DNA of 64,000 bases from Panorpa germanica (taxonomy: Eukaryota; Arthropoda; Insecta; Mecoptera; Panorpidae). Positions 25,532-39,290 of the stretch are shown here, piece after piece. The stretch lies in the NCBI GenBank assembly GCA_963678705.1, contig OY783203.1, positions 41,850,347-41,914,346 of the forward strand, read 5' to 3'. Numbering within the stretch: position 1 is the first letter of the stretch; every line of letters starts with the position of its first letter. The position numbers and the translations under genes are program-made. Below the pieces are notes generated by a model. It did not search any database. It worked only from the letters and a program-made list of their open reading frames with translations, and was not told where the DNA came from.

Positions 25532-26519
25532 CGTGATCGGGCAGCCTGGAACGTTACAAGCATACCCCCACAGCAGCAGCAACATGCATTAAATCAGCAT
25601 GTTCAACACGTTCCTCATCCCCATAGACCGACAGCTGCAGAGGAAGAACGTCGACGAGAAGAAGAACGTAGACGGGATCACGAACGTCTGCTCCAGGCAG
25701 AGAGACTAAGACATGAAAGATATTATCCCTCAACACAGGTATGTCGATAATCTATTTATATTTCTCAACTTTTGCCAAGAAATCAATTAAGAAGTTATTA
25801 AATTTCTGTAGCAAACTCAACGACCACCTACGAAACAGGAATATCCACCTCCAGCGCATGCGCATAGAACAATGACTGTGTCATCTGGACCACCTCCAAA
25901 AGTTATTGATAAATCTCCTCCACTGGTGCATCAACCTTTAAAAGCAGAACCTCCAATGCCAGCCAATTTTGGTTTGTTTGGATATCCAAACTACCCTCAA
26001 CCACCTTCAGGATTTGCTGCTCACGATGTTATTAAACATAAAGAGCATCCAAAACCGAGGGAGCATTCTCGAGAACATGTACATGCTCCTCGAGAAATGC
26101 AACATCCCCGAGATCATTCCAGAGAATCACAAAGAGAAATGGTCAGAGATTTCCCACGGGATCTAGTTAGTAATGTATCAAGAGATCATCACCGTGAAAT
26201 GTCGAGAGAAATTCCTAGAGAGCATCAGAGAGAAATATCTAGAGAACATCAGAGAGAAATTCCTAGAGATCATCAAAGAGAAATGGTAAGAGATACCAGG
26301 GATCATCAGAGAGATATAAATAGAGAAATGACGCGAGAAATGTCACGTGAAATAACCAGAGATATGGTTAGAGAAATAGGATTACCAACACCCCCACCAC
26401 CTTTACTAAGTGAATTAAAGAATACCGTTATAGTGAAGCGCGAACCTGCTCCATCACCTACACCAAAACCGATAATTTCCCATTCTCCAAAACTACGAGG
26501 AACTGAATTATCACAACAG

Positions 26520-26550
<31 letters not shown>

Positions 26551-29500
26551 TTCTACAACAACATCAACAACAACAGCAGCAACAACATCAGCAGCAACAA
26601 CAACATCAACAACATCATTATTTACCTTCCCCGGGACCACCAGCTCATAACACTCCATCGTCGCATAAAGGAGTACTTTATGAGTACCGCAGTCCGTCAC
26701 AATCTCCGCATCTGATGCACACACATTCTCATCATCCTCCATCACATCACCAGCCGTCACATCATCCGTCACCACATCCTCTAATTCACCCACAGCAACA
26801 TCCTCATGCACATCGTTCTTTACCTTCTCCCCTTCCTGGACCAATAATGCAGCGCCAATCACCACCAGAGCCACGATATTCTAGGACTGATCCACATTCA
26901 AATTTCTCTTCACCAACTACGGCACCATCAAAGACATCATATCATACTCAACCGGGGCTCGTTACAAATGCTCAACATTTTCCACCTGCTCCTACCAAAC
27001 CTAAGGTAAGTTCATCTGTGTATTTTTCCCTATCATTTCTAATTAAAATCGATGTACTTATGTAACTTTTTGTTTAAGGTTTCTAGTCCCGCTCCTCAAC
27101 ATATATACGGAAAACCGGGTGCAGGAATAGTTACAGGCATACCAGTGTGTCGAGCTCAAGATGCACCGGTGTCATCTCCAATTCCACTCGCCGTTAACTC
27201 TGGTTCATCGCCCTCTCCGTATCGCTCATACGCTCCACAAATGGGACTTCAAAGTGGACCCCCTCCGCCCGCTCATTCTTCACGACCAATTTCAGAACCT
27301 AGGCCAATGTTCGATCCACGAATATATACAGGAGCTCCTGTTCCTGGTGGATTGTCAGTTAAGCAATTACCACCCTTACATGGGACGTCTCCACCAACGG
27401 CAGCAGCAGCACCAATGCCGATTTCACCACATCAATCTGTTCTTATAGCTCATGTGGGACTTCCTGGAGCATCTTCATTTCAGACACAACCACTTGATCT
27501 GGGAGTTTCATCTGATCGACATACTAGAGAACAATCTTCCAGTCCCAAACGCAAAGCACCACCAGCACATCATCCACATGGAATGCCAATAGCATTGGAA
27601 GTTAAGAAAAGGAGAACAGATCCCCCACCGCCAACTTTACCTCCGTCCATACCACCACCTACTACATCTGTAAGCCACCTTTCTCCTCAAATTTCAAGAA
27701 TGAATGAGGTAAGTCCTTTAGCTACCAATAGTGCTACGCCTCCGATATTAAGCGTTCCAACTGGATACAATTCTCCCGGACCTGAATTATCGACAGCAAA
27801 TCCAATGGTATCTGTTAGTAACATAGTCGTTCAGATTATTAATCCCACTAGAACTACATCTGCTGATGGATGTGTACGACCTGCAAGTACGGGCAGTAGT
27901 AGTACTCCTTCTCGCACACCAACTCCTCAGATTACACCCACTCCAATTATTGTGTCTACTAATCCGAGCCCTGTCTCAAGTCCAGCACCTTGTACGCCAG
28001 CAAAGGGGCCATCCAGTTTGGGTGATTCAGATAAATCAAATAGTCCTGGACCTCGGACAAATTATCCTCCCGTACGACATCTAAAAAAAGCTTGGTTGCA
28101 ACGACACACTGGCGAAGATTTCGAGGATACTACAGGCGTTACTGGTAGTGGCAGCTGTCTAACTCTTCCTTTGACTCTTAGTCCGCAACCTAACACAACA
28201 AATAAAGAAACTCCAGCTGCTCCTATTGTTCCTACAGTAACTCTACTGGTTAACAGTTTAGGAAAAGGTAAAACGACAAGTAAAGCTGCACGTAAAGCAC
28301 TTCCTCAAACTAAAGAATCCATCAATGGTCATAATCCAGATGCTGTTTTATCAAAAGCAGATGATAGTTCTAGTTCAGATCAAGAAAGAAATAATAAAAA
28401 TCCTCCAAAACGTAAGCCTCCTAAAGTAAAAAGAAAGAAAAGTGGACCACGCAAAATCATTACAGAAGAAAAAAAAAAAAAAGAAGATGATACAGCAAGT
28501 GATAGTGAAAAAGAAAGTGTGAGTGATAAGGACTCTGATTCAGGAACAAGCTCTATTCAACATGCAAAAAAAACAACGAATGGTGGAGCTAGTGCGACAC
28601 AATCTGTTAATCCCAATATCAAAGAAAAGGAACCCAGAAAAAGGGGGCGTAGACCAAAGGGGTCGAAAAGTGATAAAATAGATGAACCGAAAAACAAAAA
28701 ATCTAAAGATGATACACCACAACATCCCTTTCGTAAACCGCCGGTGGCCCAATTAAAGAAAACCGGCGAATCATTTCTTCAGGATGGGCCGTGCTTTGAA
28801 GTTTGTCCCAAATTAGCTAAATGCCGTGAATGTAGATGGACACCTAATCAACGTTCTAAAAATATGCCAAATATATTCTGTCGATTTTATGCTTTCCGTA
28901 GATTACGATATACGAAAAGTGGTCAGTTAGCAATTGCTGGATTCTCTGATCCCCATGGCGATCCTGCAGAGGTTTGTACTATTTAGTCTATGTATTCTAA
29001 ATCTACATTTACACAAAAAAGCTGTTATTTAATTTTATAACTTTTATAGGATGATTTACGACTTTGGATGCCGGCACCATACCAGCCACCTGCAGATATG
29101 GATCTTGAAATGTCTCGATTTCTATTAACCCAAGTTGCTGATCAATTTTGCGATCTCTTGGAGCAAGAGAAAGATGCACGGGCTGAGCATATGTCTGATG
29201 GTATTTATAGTTTCTAAATTCAGCTATACATTAAATCCATAGCCCTTGAAATTAAAACTCACAGTATATTTAAAATTACTAACGTCAGTTTATTTATCCC
29301 CAGATAAAACTATTGCATGGAAAAGAGTTGTTCAAGGAGTTCGCGAAATGTGTGACGTGTGTGAAACAACATTGTTCAATTTTCACTGGGCTTGTGGAAA
29401 ATGCGGATTCGTTGTTTGTTTGGATTGCTATAAGGTACCTCTCTCATTTATGTTAAATGTATCTACCACACAAATGTAAATATTACTATCGTAATGTAAT

Positions 29501-32206
29501 ATGCAGCATACACTTTTACTTATGCTACACATTGAATTTGCCAGATCAATATCTGTAATCGTTATTATAAATAAAGGGTGTCCCAAAAATAACTTTTTTT
29601 TTACACGGTAAAAAATAGAGTTCTATTGTTTGTTTGTTTAGACGGTAAAATCTCTTAAGTTATTTTTTGGACACCCTTTATTTATATAATAATAAATTCT
29701 AGTATAATTATTATTAGTTATACTTTTGCATCCTTAACACAAATAATAATATCCGGTAAACACAATTACGTGCATTTAAGGTTTATCTAACATAATAAAA
29801 GTTACCTGTTACTTAGAATATTGTACCTTATATATAAAACACGAGTATTGTAGCCTATTTTGCTGCTATTTGAAAAATAAATATACTCTTTTGTACATTA
29901 GCATATCGATTATCATAAAACTTTTTATGAGCTTCTTAAGGATTATAGAATCTTAAGATTATAAAAGCTTTAAGTGCTTGGAAAATAGCTATAAAATAAT
30001 AGTATAAGGCCCTTTTAGATTAAATATTACTAGGTTTCAGTAAAATATTACATGAATGTAAGGTAATATTAATGATTTGTCTTTAGCGAGTAACTTCTAT
30101 AACTGTTTACATATTTCTATCTGAAAACAATCCAGACTTATTATTTTTATTGAATAATGATGTTAATGTTAAAATAAATTTTTAGGGACGGAAAAATGGT
30201 ACTATCAAGATTTGGGGAGAAGCGGGAAAAGACAGAGATGATTTTAGCTGGTTGTTGTGTACTAATCGAACAGCCCACGAACAGGAAAAACTTATGCTAA
30301 CACAAATCATCGCTGGCGACTCTTTGAATGTATTAGGCAGACGTACTCATGAGACGCGTCATCTTTGGGGCATGCGTCAGTTTTGTGGATGTTCTTTAAG
30401 TCAGCACCTTCCGCCTAAGAAAATGCATAGTGCATGTAGAGAGATAGTAAGAAAGAATATAAAAGTAGAATGTAACGGAATTAAAAGAGAAATTATTCAA
30501 GAGGATAATGATGTGATACCAGAAGATCGTTCAACTTTAAGTTGGCTTGCAGATGTAGCACTGCAAAATGAGGATAAAAAGAATTTGGATGATTCTAATA
30601 CAAGCTCCGATTCTGAAGATGGATCTTATTCTACATTGCGCGAGTTATTAATAAGACCTTCAAGTAAAAGTAATGAAAGCCGTGCAAACTCGCCACAGCC
30701 TATGCAACTTAATAAATCAAAGAAATCTCGTTTAGATACTCTGGATGAAGTTATTTCCACTGTTATGGTACATGCTGTCGATCCTGGCCTTGATCAAAAA
30801 GCCATAGAGTTGAAGCATTATGTACGTAGATACAATTGGACTGTCAGAAGCCGTGAACCCTTACCAATTAGAATAATGACTCTTACCGAAAGTAAAAGCA
30901 TGTATCCTGATATTCCTCATGCATGGTTGTGTGATGGAAAATTATTACGCCTGATGGATCCAAATCATCCTGGCAATTACAAACTGTTCCAGGTAACTTT
31001 TTAAGCAGGCGTCTTTAGATATCACAATATCTCTGGACCCTATATACTATAATGTATTTTTTTTATTTCTAGGACCAATGGAAACGCGGGCAACCTGTTA
31101 TTGTATCAGATGTATCCAAATGTCTAGATATGGATTTATGGCATCCTGATAGTTTTGCACGAGATTTTGGCGATGACAAAAATGATCTGGTAAATTGTAT
31201 GACTGGAAATTTGGTACCTAATCAGCCTATGCGGAAGTTCTGGGAAGGTTTTGAACATTTTTCTAAACGATTAAAAGACGAACACGGTAATCCAATGTTA
31301 CTGAAACTAAAAGACTGGCCACCTGGAGAAGATTTTGCTGAGATCCTGCCTACACGATTCGCTGATCTAATGAAGGCATTACCATTAGGAGAATACACAC
31401 AGCGAACTGGTCGTTTAAATCTGGCCAGTCGTTTACCAGAGTGCTTCGTACGTCCAGATTTAGGCCCAAAAATGTACAACGCTTATGGATCAGCTCTACA
31501 TCCCAGCAAAGGCACAACGAATCTCCATTTAGATATTTCGGATGCTGTTAACGTAATGGTGTATGTGGGTATACCTAAGGACGGTGATGATGATGAACAT
31601 ATTAAAGAGGCTTTCAGAGCCATAGATGAAGCAGGCTGTGATATTTTAACTCGTCGTAGAGTGAGAGATAAAGGAGAATTGCCGGGGGCACTGTGGCATA
31701 TTTATGCAGCTCGTGACGCGGATAAGATACGTGATTTGTTAAATAAAGTTGCTATTGAGAGGGGTGCTAGGCTGGAACCCCATCATGATCCAATTCATGA
31801 TCAAAGTTGGTATTTGGATGGAAATCTTCGTGAAAGACTTTACAAAGAATACGGAGTAGAAGGTTATGCAATCGCTCAGTGTTTGGGCGATGCAGTGTTT
31901 ATTCCAGCAGGTGCCCCACATCAAGTACGTAATCTCCACAACTGCATTAAAGTTGCAGAAGATTTTGTATCTCCTGAAAATGTTTCCCACTGTTTCCATC
32001 TTACACAAGAGTTCAGAGATTTATCTGACACTCATTCTAACCATGAGGACAAACTTCAAATTAAGAACATTATCTATCATGCCGTTAAAGATGCTTTATC
32101 CTGCCTAACTAATCTGCTGGCAGTACAATTGGGTGATGAGGAACTAGTGATGGATTCAACCACACCACCTAGTAGTGTTACAGACGATGATGAGATATCA
32201 GACTGA
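25532..32206 (+). CDS. Kdm3: Lysine-specific demethylase 3 (KDM3/JMJD1 family), 5'-incomplete
   Basis: Nuclear Fe(II)/2-oxoglutarate dioxygenase that removes methyl groups from H3K9me1/2. Exons: 25532-25738, 25812-27005, 27079-28971, 29050-29200, 29304-29434, 30186-30992 and 31073-32206. All have GT/AG borders and consistent phase, giving 1838 visible residues. Order, numbered from the first visible codon: Gln/Arg/Glu-rich start; Arg-Glu repeats and a His/Gln tract (about 130-350); Pro/Ser linker; Lys-rich region; the family zinc-finger region with KCRECRW and [20 protein letters not shown] (about 1040-1190); LRELL nuclear-receptor-box-like motif (about 1343); JmjC domain with [17 protein letters not shown]. 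The predicted iron ligands His1613, Asp1615 and His1744 (in GAPHQV) are all present, so it should be active. The first exon opens in phase 0 without a start codon, so the N-terminus is upstream. First AATAAA after the stop: 33779. Confidence 0.95.
26040..26380 (+). repeat. Kdm3: Arg-Glu repeat tract inside KDM3
   Basis: Imperfect 24-base units encode variants of [16 protein letters not shown] and RDHQREMV, forming a long mixed-charge RE/RD-rich stretch. It looks like expansion of a short unit. Such tracts are common in nuclear proteins and can form helical or condensate-prone segments; that role is inference. Confidence 0.8.
26510..26625 (+). repeat. Kdm3: Gln/His tract (CAA/CAG-rich) inside KDM3
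   Basis: About 35 codons of CAA, CAG and CAT encode poly-Gln interrupted by His and Leu. The mixed CAA/CAG codons suggest an old tract that is less prone to slippage than pure CAG. It lies in the unstructured linker and is likely length-variable between individuals or species. Confidence 0.85.
29562..29694. mobile_element. Short MITE with terminal inverted repeats in a KDM3 intron
   Basis: The ends are near-perfect inverted repeats built on AATAAAGGGTGTCCCAAAAA at the left and its complement at the right, extending for about 30 bases. The element is about 130 bp, with no coding capacity. GGGTGTCC-type ends are seen in mariner-like insect elements; that assignment is from general knowledge. 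It lies in the intron between 29434 and 30186. Confidence 0.65.
29745..30075 (+). repeat. Dispersed repeat R1, KDM3-intron copy
   Basis: This is similar over about 300 bp to 47350-47650 in a ReepA intron. Shared blocks include ATTTAAGGTTTAT near the left end and CTTTTAGATTAA followed by ACTAGG near the right. A partial third copy lies at 39200-39290. The family is unclassified; no terminal repeats or open frame were seen. Confidence 0.6.
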
Positions 32207-35200
32207 TATTACCGCAGCGCCTGTGATAACTCCACCCTCCGTCTAATTTTATTTCGACCTCACATTTAAAGTGTGATGTGATATACTCGTCTTGTGACTA
32301 ATGTACATATACTTCTCCCTCTGCGCCCCTTATATCCAATGGCACCTATTGTACATTGTGTAAATGTTTATTCGGCTAGACTATTATGTGTAAAATAATT
32401 ATATTAGAAGTAGGGTAATGTTGTGTATACTACTATAGTAACAATGGGAATTACTTGATACTGATGCACGGTGTATCTTCCTGAGGGCAGTGGCCCGACA
32501 GCTAGTTGTATTTCTCGAAATCTGTGTACCTAACTTCTTACCCAATCATTCACAACACTTCCACAGCTCCTTTATTCCCTGATTGTCCTAGATATCCTGA
32601 AAACACCCTTAAAACGCAGTTCACTTGTAACACTATTAAGAAAGAACTTATTAAATGTTTTTAATCAAACTGTAATTATATATATTTTTGTGCCTGCTAT
32701 ATAATGTTTGTAGCTTGCATCTGAACAGTTAGTGTTAAAATTGATTGATGTTTTAATTATGTATTCATTCGTTAACGTGTGTTTACGTACAAAAACTTAT
32801 ATTTTATTAAGTGACTTTTTGAAATTATAACGTGCCAATTAAAAACAAGTTTGTTTCACAATTCGATGCATTATCGATGTTTTCTTTTTATTGTTTAAAA
32901 GTGTTAACGCTTGATCTCAGATACATAATCGGAAACAACGATTTTTTTAATGTACATTATCATTTCATTGTACGTGTATTTGTCAAATGAATGAATGTGT
33001 TATATTTTATAATTGGTTTTTAGGTTACATCCGTCTTGACTAGAAACAAAATATAAGTTTTGCATTTTTATTTTCTATTACTTTGAATCTTGACCCGGGA
33101 AGGATACTAGATTAAAAACTTTTTGTTTTAAATGAAATCTACATAAAGTGAAAATTAATTTTAATTTTAAATGAAGCTAGATTGTTAAGCATTTGTCTTT
33201 ACTGAACATACGCAACCATTTTAAGTTTATCTATAATATTAATACTACTGCTTTTGCAGTGATACTTCTATAGTTTTAGAACACAAATTAGTTTGTATCT
33301 ATAAAGTTATCATTGCATTGCACTTGGATTATTCACGTCCTTCTTGCCTTTGCGTAGAGGGTCTTCTGATTTTTTTGTACTGTGTATATGTAAGGATATA
33401 CTTAAGTTTAAATAAGAAATGTTTATATTACGATATTATCGTTATTTTATTTCATATTACCTTTAATAAGATTAAATATATATTATTCATTAATGTAACA
33501 ATATATGAGTTATTTTATAGTAAAAATTTGATTTGTACAAGATATTTTGAATTAATATTAAAACTTTCAATACAAATATAACCTTGTTTACTTAAATTAT
33601 TAAATATCCTAAATATCTATTTTTCTTAATTATATGAAGAATCAATTCCGCATTTCGTAATTAAATTCTATGATGAATTTTTTCATATATAAATATTTTT
33701 AGAGACGTGGAGAAGTTGGCTGTTTATAATATAGCAAGATTGTTTACATTTAGTATAATTCCTTATTTTTTGTTTTTAATAAATATATTAATGTATTATG
33801 TTATTCAATTACTTTATAAGATGTTTTAAATAATTTCATTTTCTTAAATCAAAAATTGTTTTTGTCTCTGTTGCTGGTACTGAATATATTGTGAGTCTTA
33901 TAAAAGATGGCATTTTAGACAAAATTAGGTACGGTATGTTGATTAAACATGTGTAAAAATTATAATATCAAATTTTTTATCAATAATAATTGCGATTAGG
34001 AGTTTCTTATTCGATTTGTAAATTAGATAGCGAAGTTAACTGAAATAAACCCTTTAACACAATTTTATCTCGGCAAGAACCTCCTTCGAGCTGTCTACTA
34101 AAATTATTTTAATTTTATTTTATTATTTAGATACTCCATTACTACACAATTCAAAATTTGAAGTTTCTCAAAAGTCCCATACCGGGCACGTAATCATGTT
34201 ATGCTTTTATTTGGAATTTGATTTTCTGTCTCTATTTAGATGAAAGAAGAATGCATTCTCTTGTTAAAATTGACTAAGAATTGTTTTTAAGTTTAGAAAA
34301 GCAATATTAGTGGGAAAAAGGGAAGAAAAAACAGGAAAGAGATTTTTAAATATTTGTAACAATAGATACATGTACTTTGTCAACAGCTTAGTCATTTATT
34401 TAACAAATAAAATGTGGAATCAATTAGTTAACAAATACTAATAATTATTTTTCTGAAAGTAATTGTTAAACAATAATTTAAACTTAAAATACACCATCTA
34501 TTAAATGATAGAAATAACAGGTAAGTTAATCATATGTTTCATAGATGGCATTGTTAGTTTATGAATTCCTAACATGTTATATTTTTAATTTTAGCAAACG
34601 TAATATTTTCTGTATTTAATAAATGTAAAATTAAATGTATAAGGTAAATGTAAGATTTCAGCACTCCTTGTTGAATATAACATATTGTATTTGTATGTAT
34701 TTTTAATTTTATCAAAAGTAAGATTTGTAAAGGTACCAAAGGTAGCTGTAAAAACTTAACAAAGTGAACTATGTATAAAGTTTTACCCTTCTAACATAAT
34801 GTTTACTTTCGATAAAACCCGCTCTCGTGCCCCTAAATAAAATTTGTATCCACTGACATTTCATTTGTATCTATTGTAATTTTTTCATTTAATTTGTATC
34901 CAGTGACATTTTTACTTCTTTTTGCATTTGTATATCTTGCTTTTATTGCCGCAAACTTGTGGCCGACCCATGAAATAATGTATCAAACTATAAAATATTT
35001 TTTAAATAGTTCTCTACGATAGAATATGGGCCCAATTTACGAATAACACATAATGTGTAGAGTCCTCCACTCAGTAAACTGTGAATATAATTGAATTAGG
35101 CGTCTAAACCAAAAAAGAGAAAGACCATTTGGAATTTCACTCGTTAATTTAGTAATATCCTAAGAGCTGGTAACGAATTTTATGACATTATTTTTCGAAT

Positions 35201-35633
35201 GCTAAAATTTTGTACAGTAGCTTCTTTATACTAGTAGAATAAGGATTGCAATACTTGAACTTAAAAGATAGAAAATTGGAATATGGATTGTAATCCAGTA
35301 TCTGGGTTAGAATTTATAGATATCTGTTTATCTAAGCCTCAAACCTAGATGTTCATTTTTATTATTTCTTTTCATTCATAGAGCACAAACAAATTATTGA
35401 CTAATTGATAATTTAATATTTATTTATTAAATAATATTTTACTTTTATTTAGTTAATATAAAACCAATTATCAATTTAATAAAAAACATTTTATTGGATA
35501 ATTTTTTTTTTTAATTTCACTTTAATTATTTTACCGCTAGAGAGCGAGAGTATAAAACTAAAGCAGTGTATAATAATAACAACATTCAAAATGGTGGCTT
35601 GCTTTGCAGCTGTTACAGATTTGACTATATGAG

Positions 35634-35650
35634 CTCTAGCTGAGCTAGAG
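35634..35650. other. 17-nt palindrome
   Basis: CTCTAGCT and AGCTAGAG flank one G, forming perfect 8-base arms. No function is assigned. Confidence 0.4.
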
Positions 35651-38600
35651 TAAATCAGACTAAATATAAATGCTACAGTTAAAATTTGTTAAAGTTATTC
35701 AGTGTATTATTTTTTTTTACTAAAATATGATTTCAACCATAGTATCTCGACTAGTAATGTAAGTATATTTTTATTTTTACGTTACCAATTTTAGTTTTAT
35801 GTATAAAATTCAATTAAAAATTTTAAAATGATTTTTTGTATTATTTAATGAAATATTTTAATATTAATTAATTTAAATAAGAACTAATTGTATATATTGT
35901 TCTCGTTAAAAAAAACTACGTACTTTTTATTGTAATATTTACATTTTTAATCGATTTTTATATTCATAACCTTTATCTTAGCAACAATTTTCGTTTCCCG
36001 TAAACAATGAAATTCTGATACATGAATTCTTTTATACTCATTTTCTATATAAATGTTCAATCACAATGTTTTTGTTTGTTCTTAATGATTTACGTTTTTG
36101 TACATGTATATATTATTAATTAATGCATTCAATATATGAAATTGCATTATATGAATAACAATAATGTTTGTGATCTTTGTTTTTAACTTTAATCTTTTTA
36201 TATGTAAATAAAGTAAATTTATTTTTTATTTTAAACTGTATTCACGAAATAATAATTGTCACGCACTAATATTTTTGGTAGTTATTTAATAATTAAATCA
36301 TTCTTAATTAGTTATAAACACATACAAGTGTTGTTGTACTTAATTCTACCTGAACTAATTGATATCTTATGTAAATATCATAAGTTAAATATTGGCATTG
36401 CCTACGCCATGGTTCACTCATTTTTGCTGCTTCAAAAACCTTTTTTTGGAAACATATTTATATAGAAACAATATAAAATGCATCACAATAACATTGAAAA
36501 AGTAAAATTAAAATTGAATGATTAAAAGGTTAAAACAGGTCCAGTATTCTTTGTGTGCAATTTAAAAAACTATTTTGTTTAAGAATCATTATAAGTTAAA
36601 CGAATGTGTTAAATAAACACAATATAATAAACTAAGAATTAGATTATAACCTGAATTCGATTTATGTTTTATATAATTAGAAAAAGTCCATAAACGTTGG
36701 CACATTGATTATTACTAAGCTTATTAATAATAATTATTACAAATTTTGCATTATTATATTATGCACTTGTTACCTACGTTGCACCTATGTTGTTTAAAAA
36801 TGCTTTTTGATTATTTTTTCTTAATGGAACTTCTTTTAATAGTTATTGCAGCTAGATTTTAATACTGTATTGTATGAAATATAGTCAATATAATGAGACT
36901 TTGCATAACAGCATATCTATTAAAAGTGTGCGATTCGTTTATTTCTCCAGAAGATTTGCCCTGTAAACAATATTTTTAAATAATAAGTATTTATCAATTA
37001 CCAAATTTTATTTTTTTTACTTATAAAACAATGTAACAGTTCGCAATATATACATAATAATCCTTAATTCAAGTCGGTACAATAAATTCAAAAGAAATGC
37101 TGAATTTATTCCATTATTGTATAATAAATTATACATTAAAGAAATATAATAAATAACATCTTATTATTTAGGAAGAAAGGAACTAGACCTTGACTCATTA
37201 CTTTGTTATGTCCATATACAGTAACTTTATAGTTTTCACTGATCCAAGGTAACATCTGTCTAGTTACATTGAATGTATGTTCCACTCGTACCATGGAACC
37301 TTGATTTCTAAACTTGCAATTACAATTCGAAATATTATTAACGGTTTGAAATAGATTTGTGGTAAATTATTGCACAGAATTAAAACAGTGAATATAACAC
37401 AAATAGTACGAGGCCTTTTGACTTTGAAGGACACCCTTTGTGTCAAGGTCAGTAGCCGACGTTTTCCAGAAATGTTAAATGTTAAGAGTTGTTAAATCAT
37501 CGGTCATGGTTCCTATGATTATTAATTTAAATTTAACTGTAATTAAATAACAATAACTAGTATTCTGTTATTTGTAGTAATGTCCATTTCTTTTACTTCT
37601 GCACGAGAAAGCTTACGCATAAGTTAAATCGAAAAATTTCATCTTAAAAAAAAATTATTTATATCTAGTAGATTTTCATTGTTGATTTGCAATATCAAGT
37701 GGAAATTCTGAGTGTCGACTATGTTCGATGTAAATTTATCGGATGGGTAGCACATTTATTTATTTTTAAACTACATTTTATATTATCGTCTACAAATATT
37801 AGAATTTAAATGATTTTCAAATTTTATGTTATTGTTTTAAAAGAGTAGTTTGTAGTAACAAGTAAAACGTAATTTAATACGAGATTATATGTGTAATTCA
37901 TGCTGGATTAAATTTTTTTTTATTTGAATAGGAAGTGTAATATCATTAAATAATTGAGAAGGGATAATTATAATTTTAAAATATTTTAAACTCATTTTTC
38001 GACTTGATAAACGAGCTCGATGTTTTCTCATGGACCATTAGAACTAAAAATTTAGATGTTTATACTTACTATACGCCTATGTCAAAATTTTTACCTGCTG
38101 GTGTTATTTCTGCACATAAAATAAATTTTGATGTTTTCGTCAATTGTTAAATAACTTTTCAATAAGCGTCAACTTTTAAATAAGCTTATAAATCAGTTGT
38201 CAGCATAGGTTTCGTACTAATCCAGGTAAATATTTTAGTACCGGTACTCCGAAACTTTTGAATTTTTTGACACATAACCTAGAATATTAAAAGTTTTGTG
38301 GAGTTCAGAAATCATTATTATTGGCGTCAGGCCGATGAATGTAAAAATTCCTTTCTGTAAATATCCTTTATTAATTAAACAAAGGAAACAACTTTATCAT
38401 GGTCAATTAGTAAGTACATATGTACTAACATGTTTGCCATATAAATAATAACCGGATACCGTATATCCGGTTATTGCTTGAATACTTTTCAGTGAGTATT
38501 GGACAAGACTCTACTTCATTTTTTTCAATAATAATTTAGTTTCCATTCTTTTGACTGACAATTTTTTATGCTTTAAATTCTATTATAAAATATATGCCAG

Positions 38601-39199
38601 GTATAAACTGAGAATAAACCTGTCCGGACGGATTTTATAACTGATATAAATTTTATTTATAACATGTTTATTTTTAAGGCGGTTACTTTAAAAAATATTA
38701 TATTAAAAAACTTAAATAAACAGACCACAGCTGTGCATTTGATTTATTCATAACAAAGTCAAGATATTATGGAAGATATTGATTGATATGGAAGCAATTT
38801 AAAGTGCAGTCTAAAGTTCACTGTCTCATTTGGATTCCCTCTTACGTCCTATCTTTGTTCTAAATTACTTCGTTTTTGCTGAAGCCAAATGTTTGATGCG
38901 TATGTGCTACACGCCTTTTTAGTCCTTAGCGTGAATGCACCTCTGATGGAATTATGCGTTTTTTAAAAGGATTTCTATAAATATAAAGAATCTCCATAAA
39001 AATAAGTGCTACACGCATTACTATTTATGCATTGCCGACCTTAACTACAGACAACTATTAAGTAACCTACTCCGTATGATAAAGTGTCATTTGGCCGGGA
39101 AAAGTAAATTCTAATTTGAAACAGCTAAATTTTATTATAACATTTGAAGAAATCCCAAAAGATTAACGATTAAAGAGTTATATAAAGTATCTTCGTAAT

Positions 39200-39290
39200 A
39201 CGATTTTAAGCAAAATTTGAACGTTTTAAGATTAAAAGTAAATATTACTAGGTTTCCCTAAGTAAAGTATTGCATGCATGTAATATACTC
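39200..39290 (+). repeat. Dispersed repeat R1, partial copy
   Basis: It contains TAAATATTACTAGGTTTCCC followed by TAAGTAAAGTATTGCATG, matching the right-hand parts of the R1 copies at 29745-30075 and 47350-47650. Confidence 0.5.

Noticed and set aside
26458-26874. Minus-strand 138-residue frame rich in Val and Asp
   Set aside because: It is the complement of the KDM3 Gln/His tract; the repeats keep both strands open.
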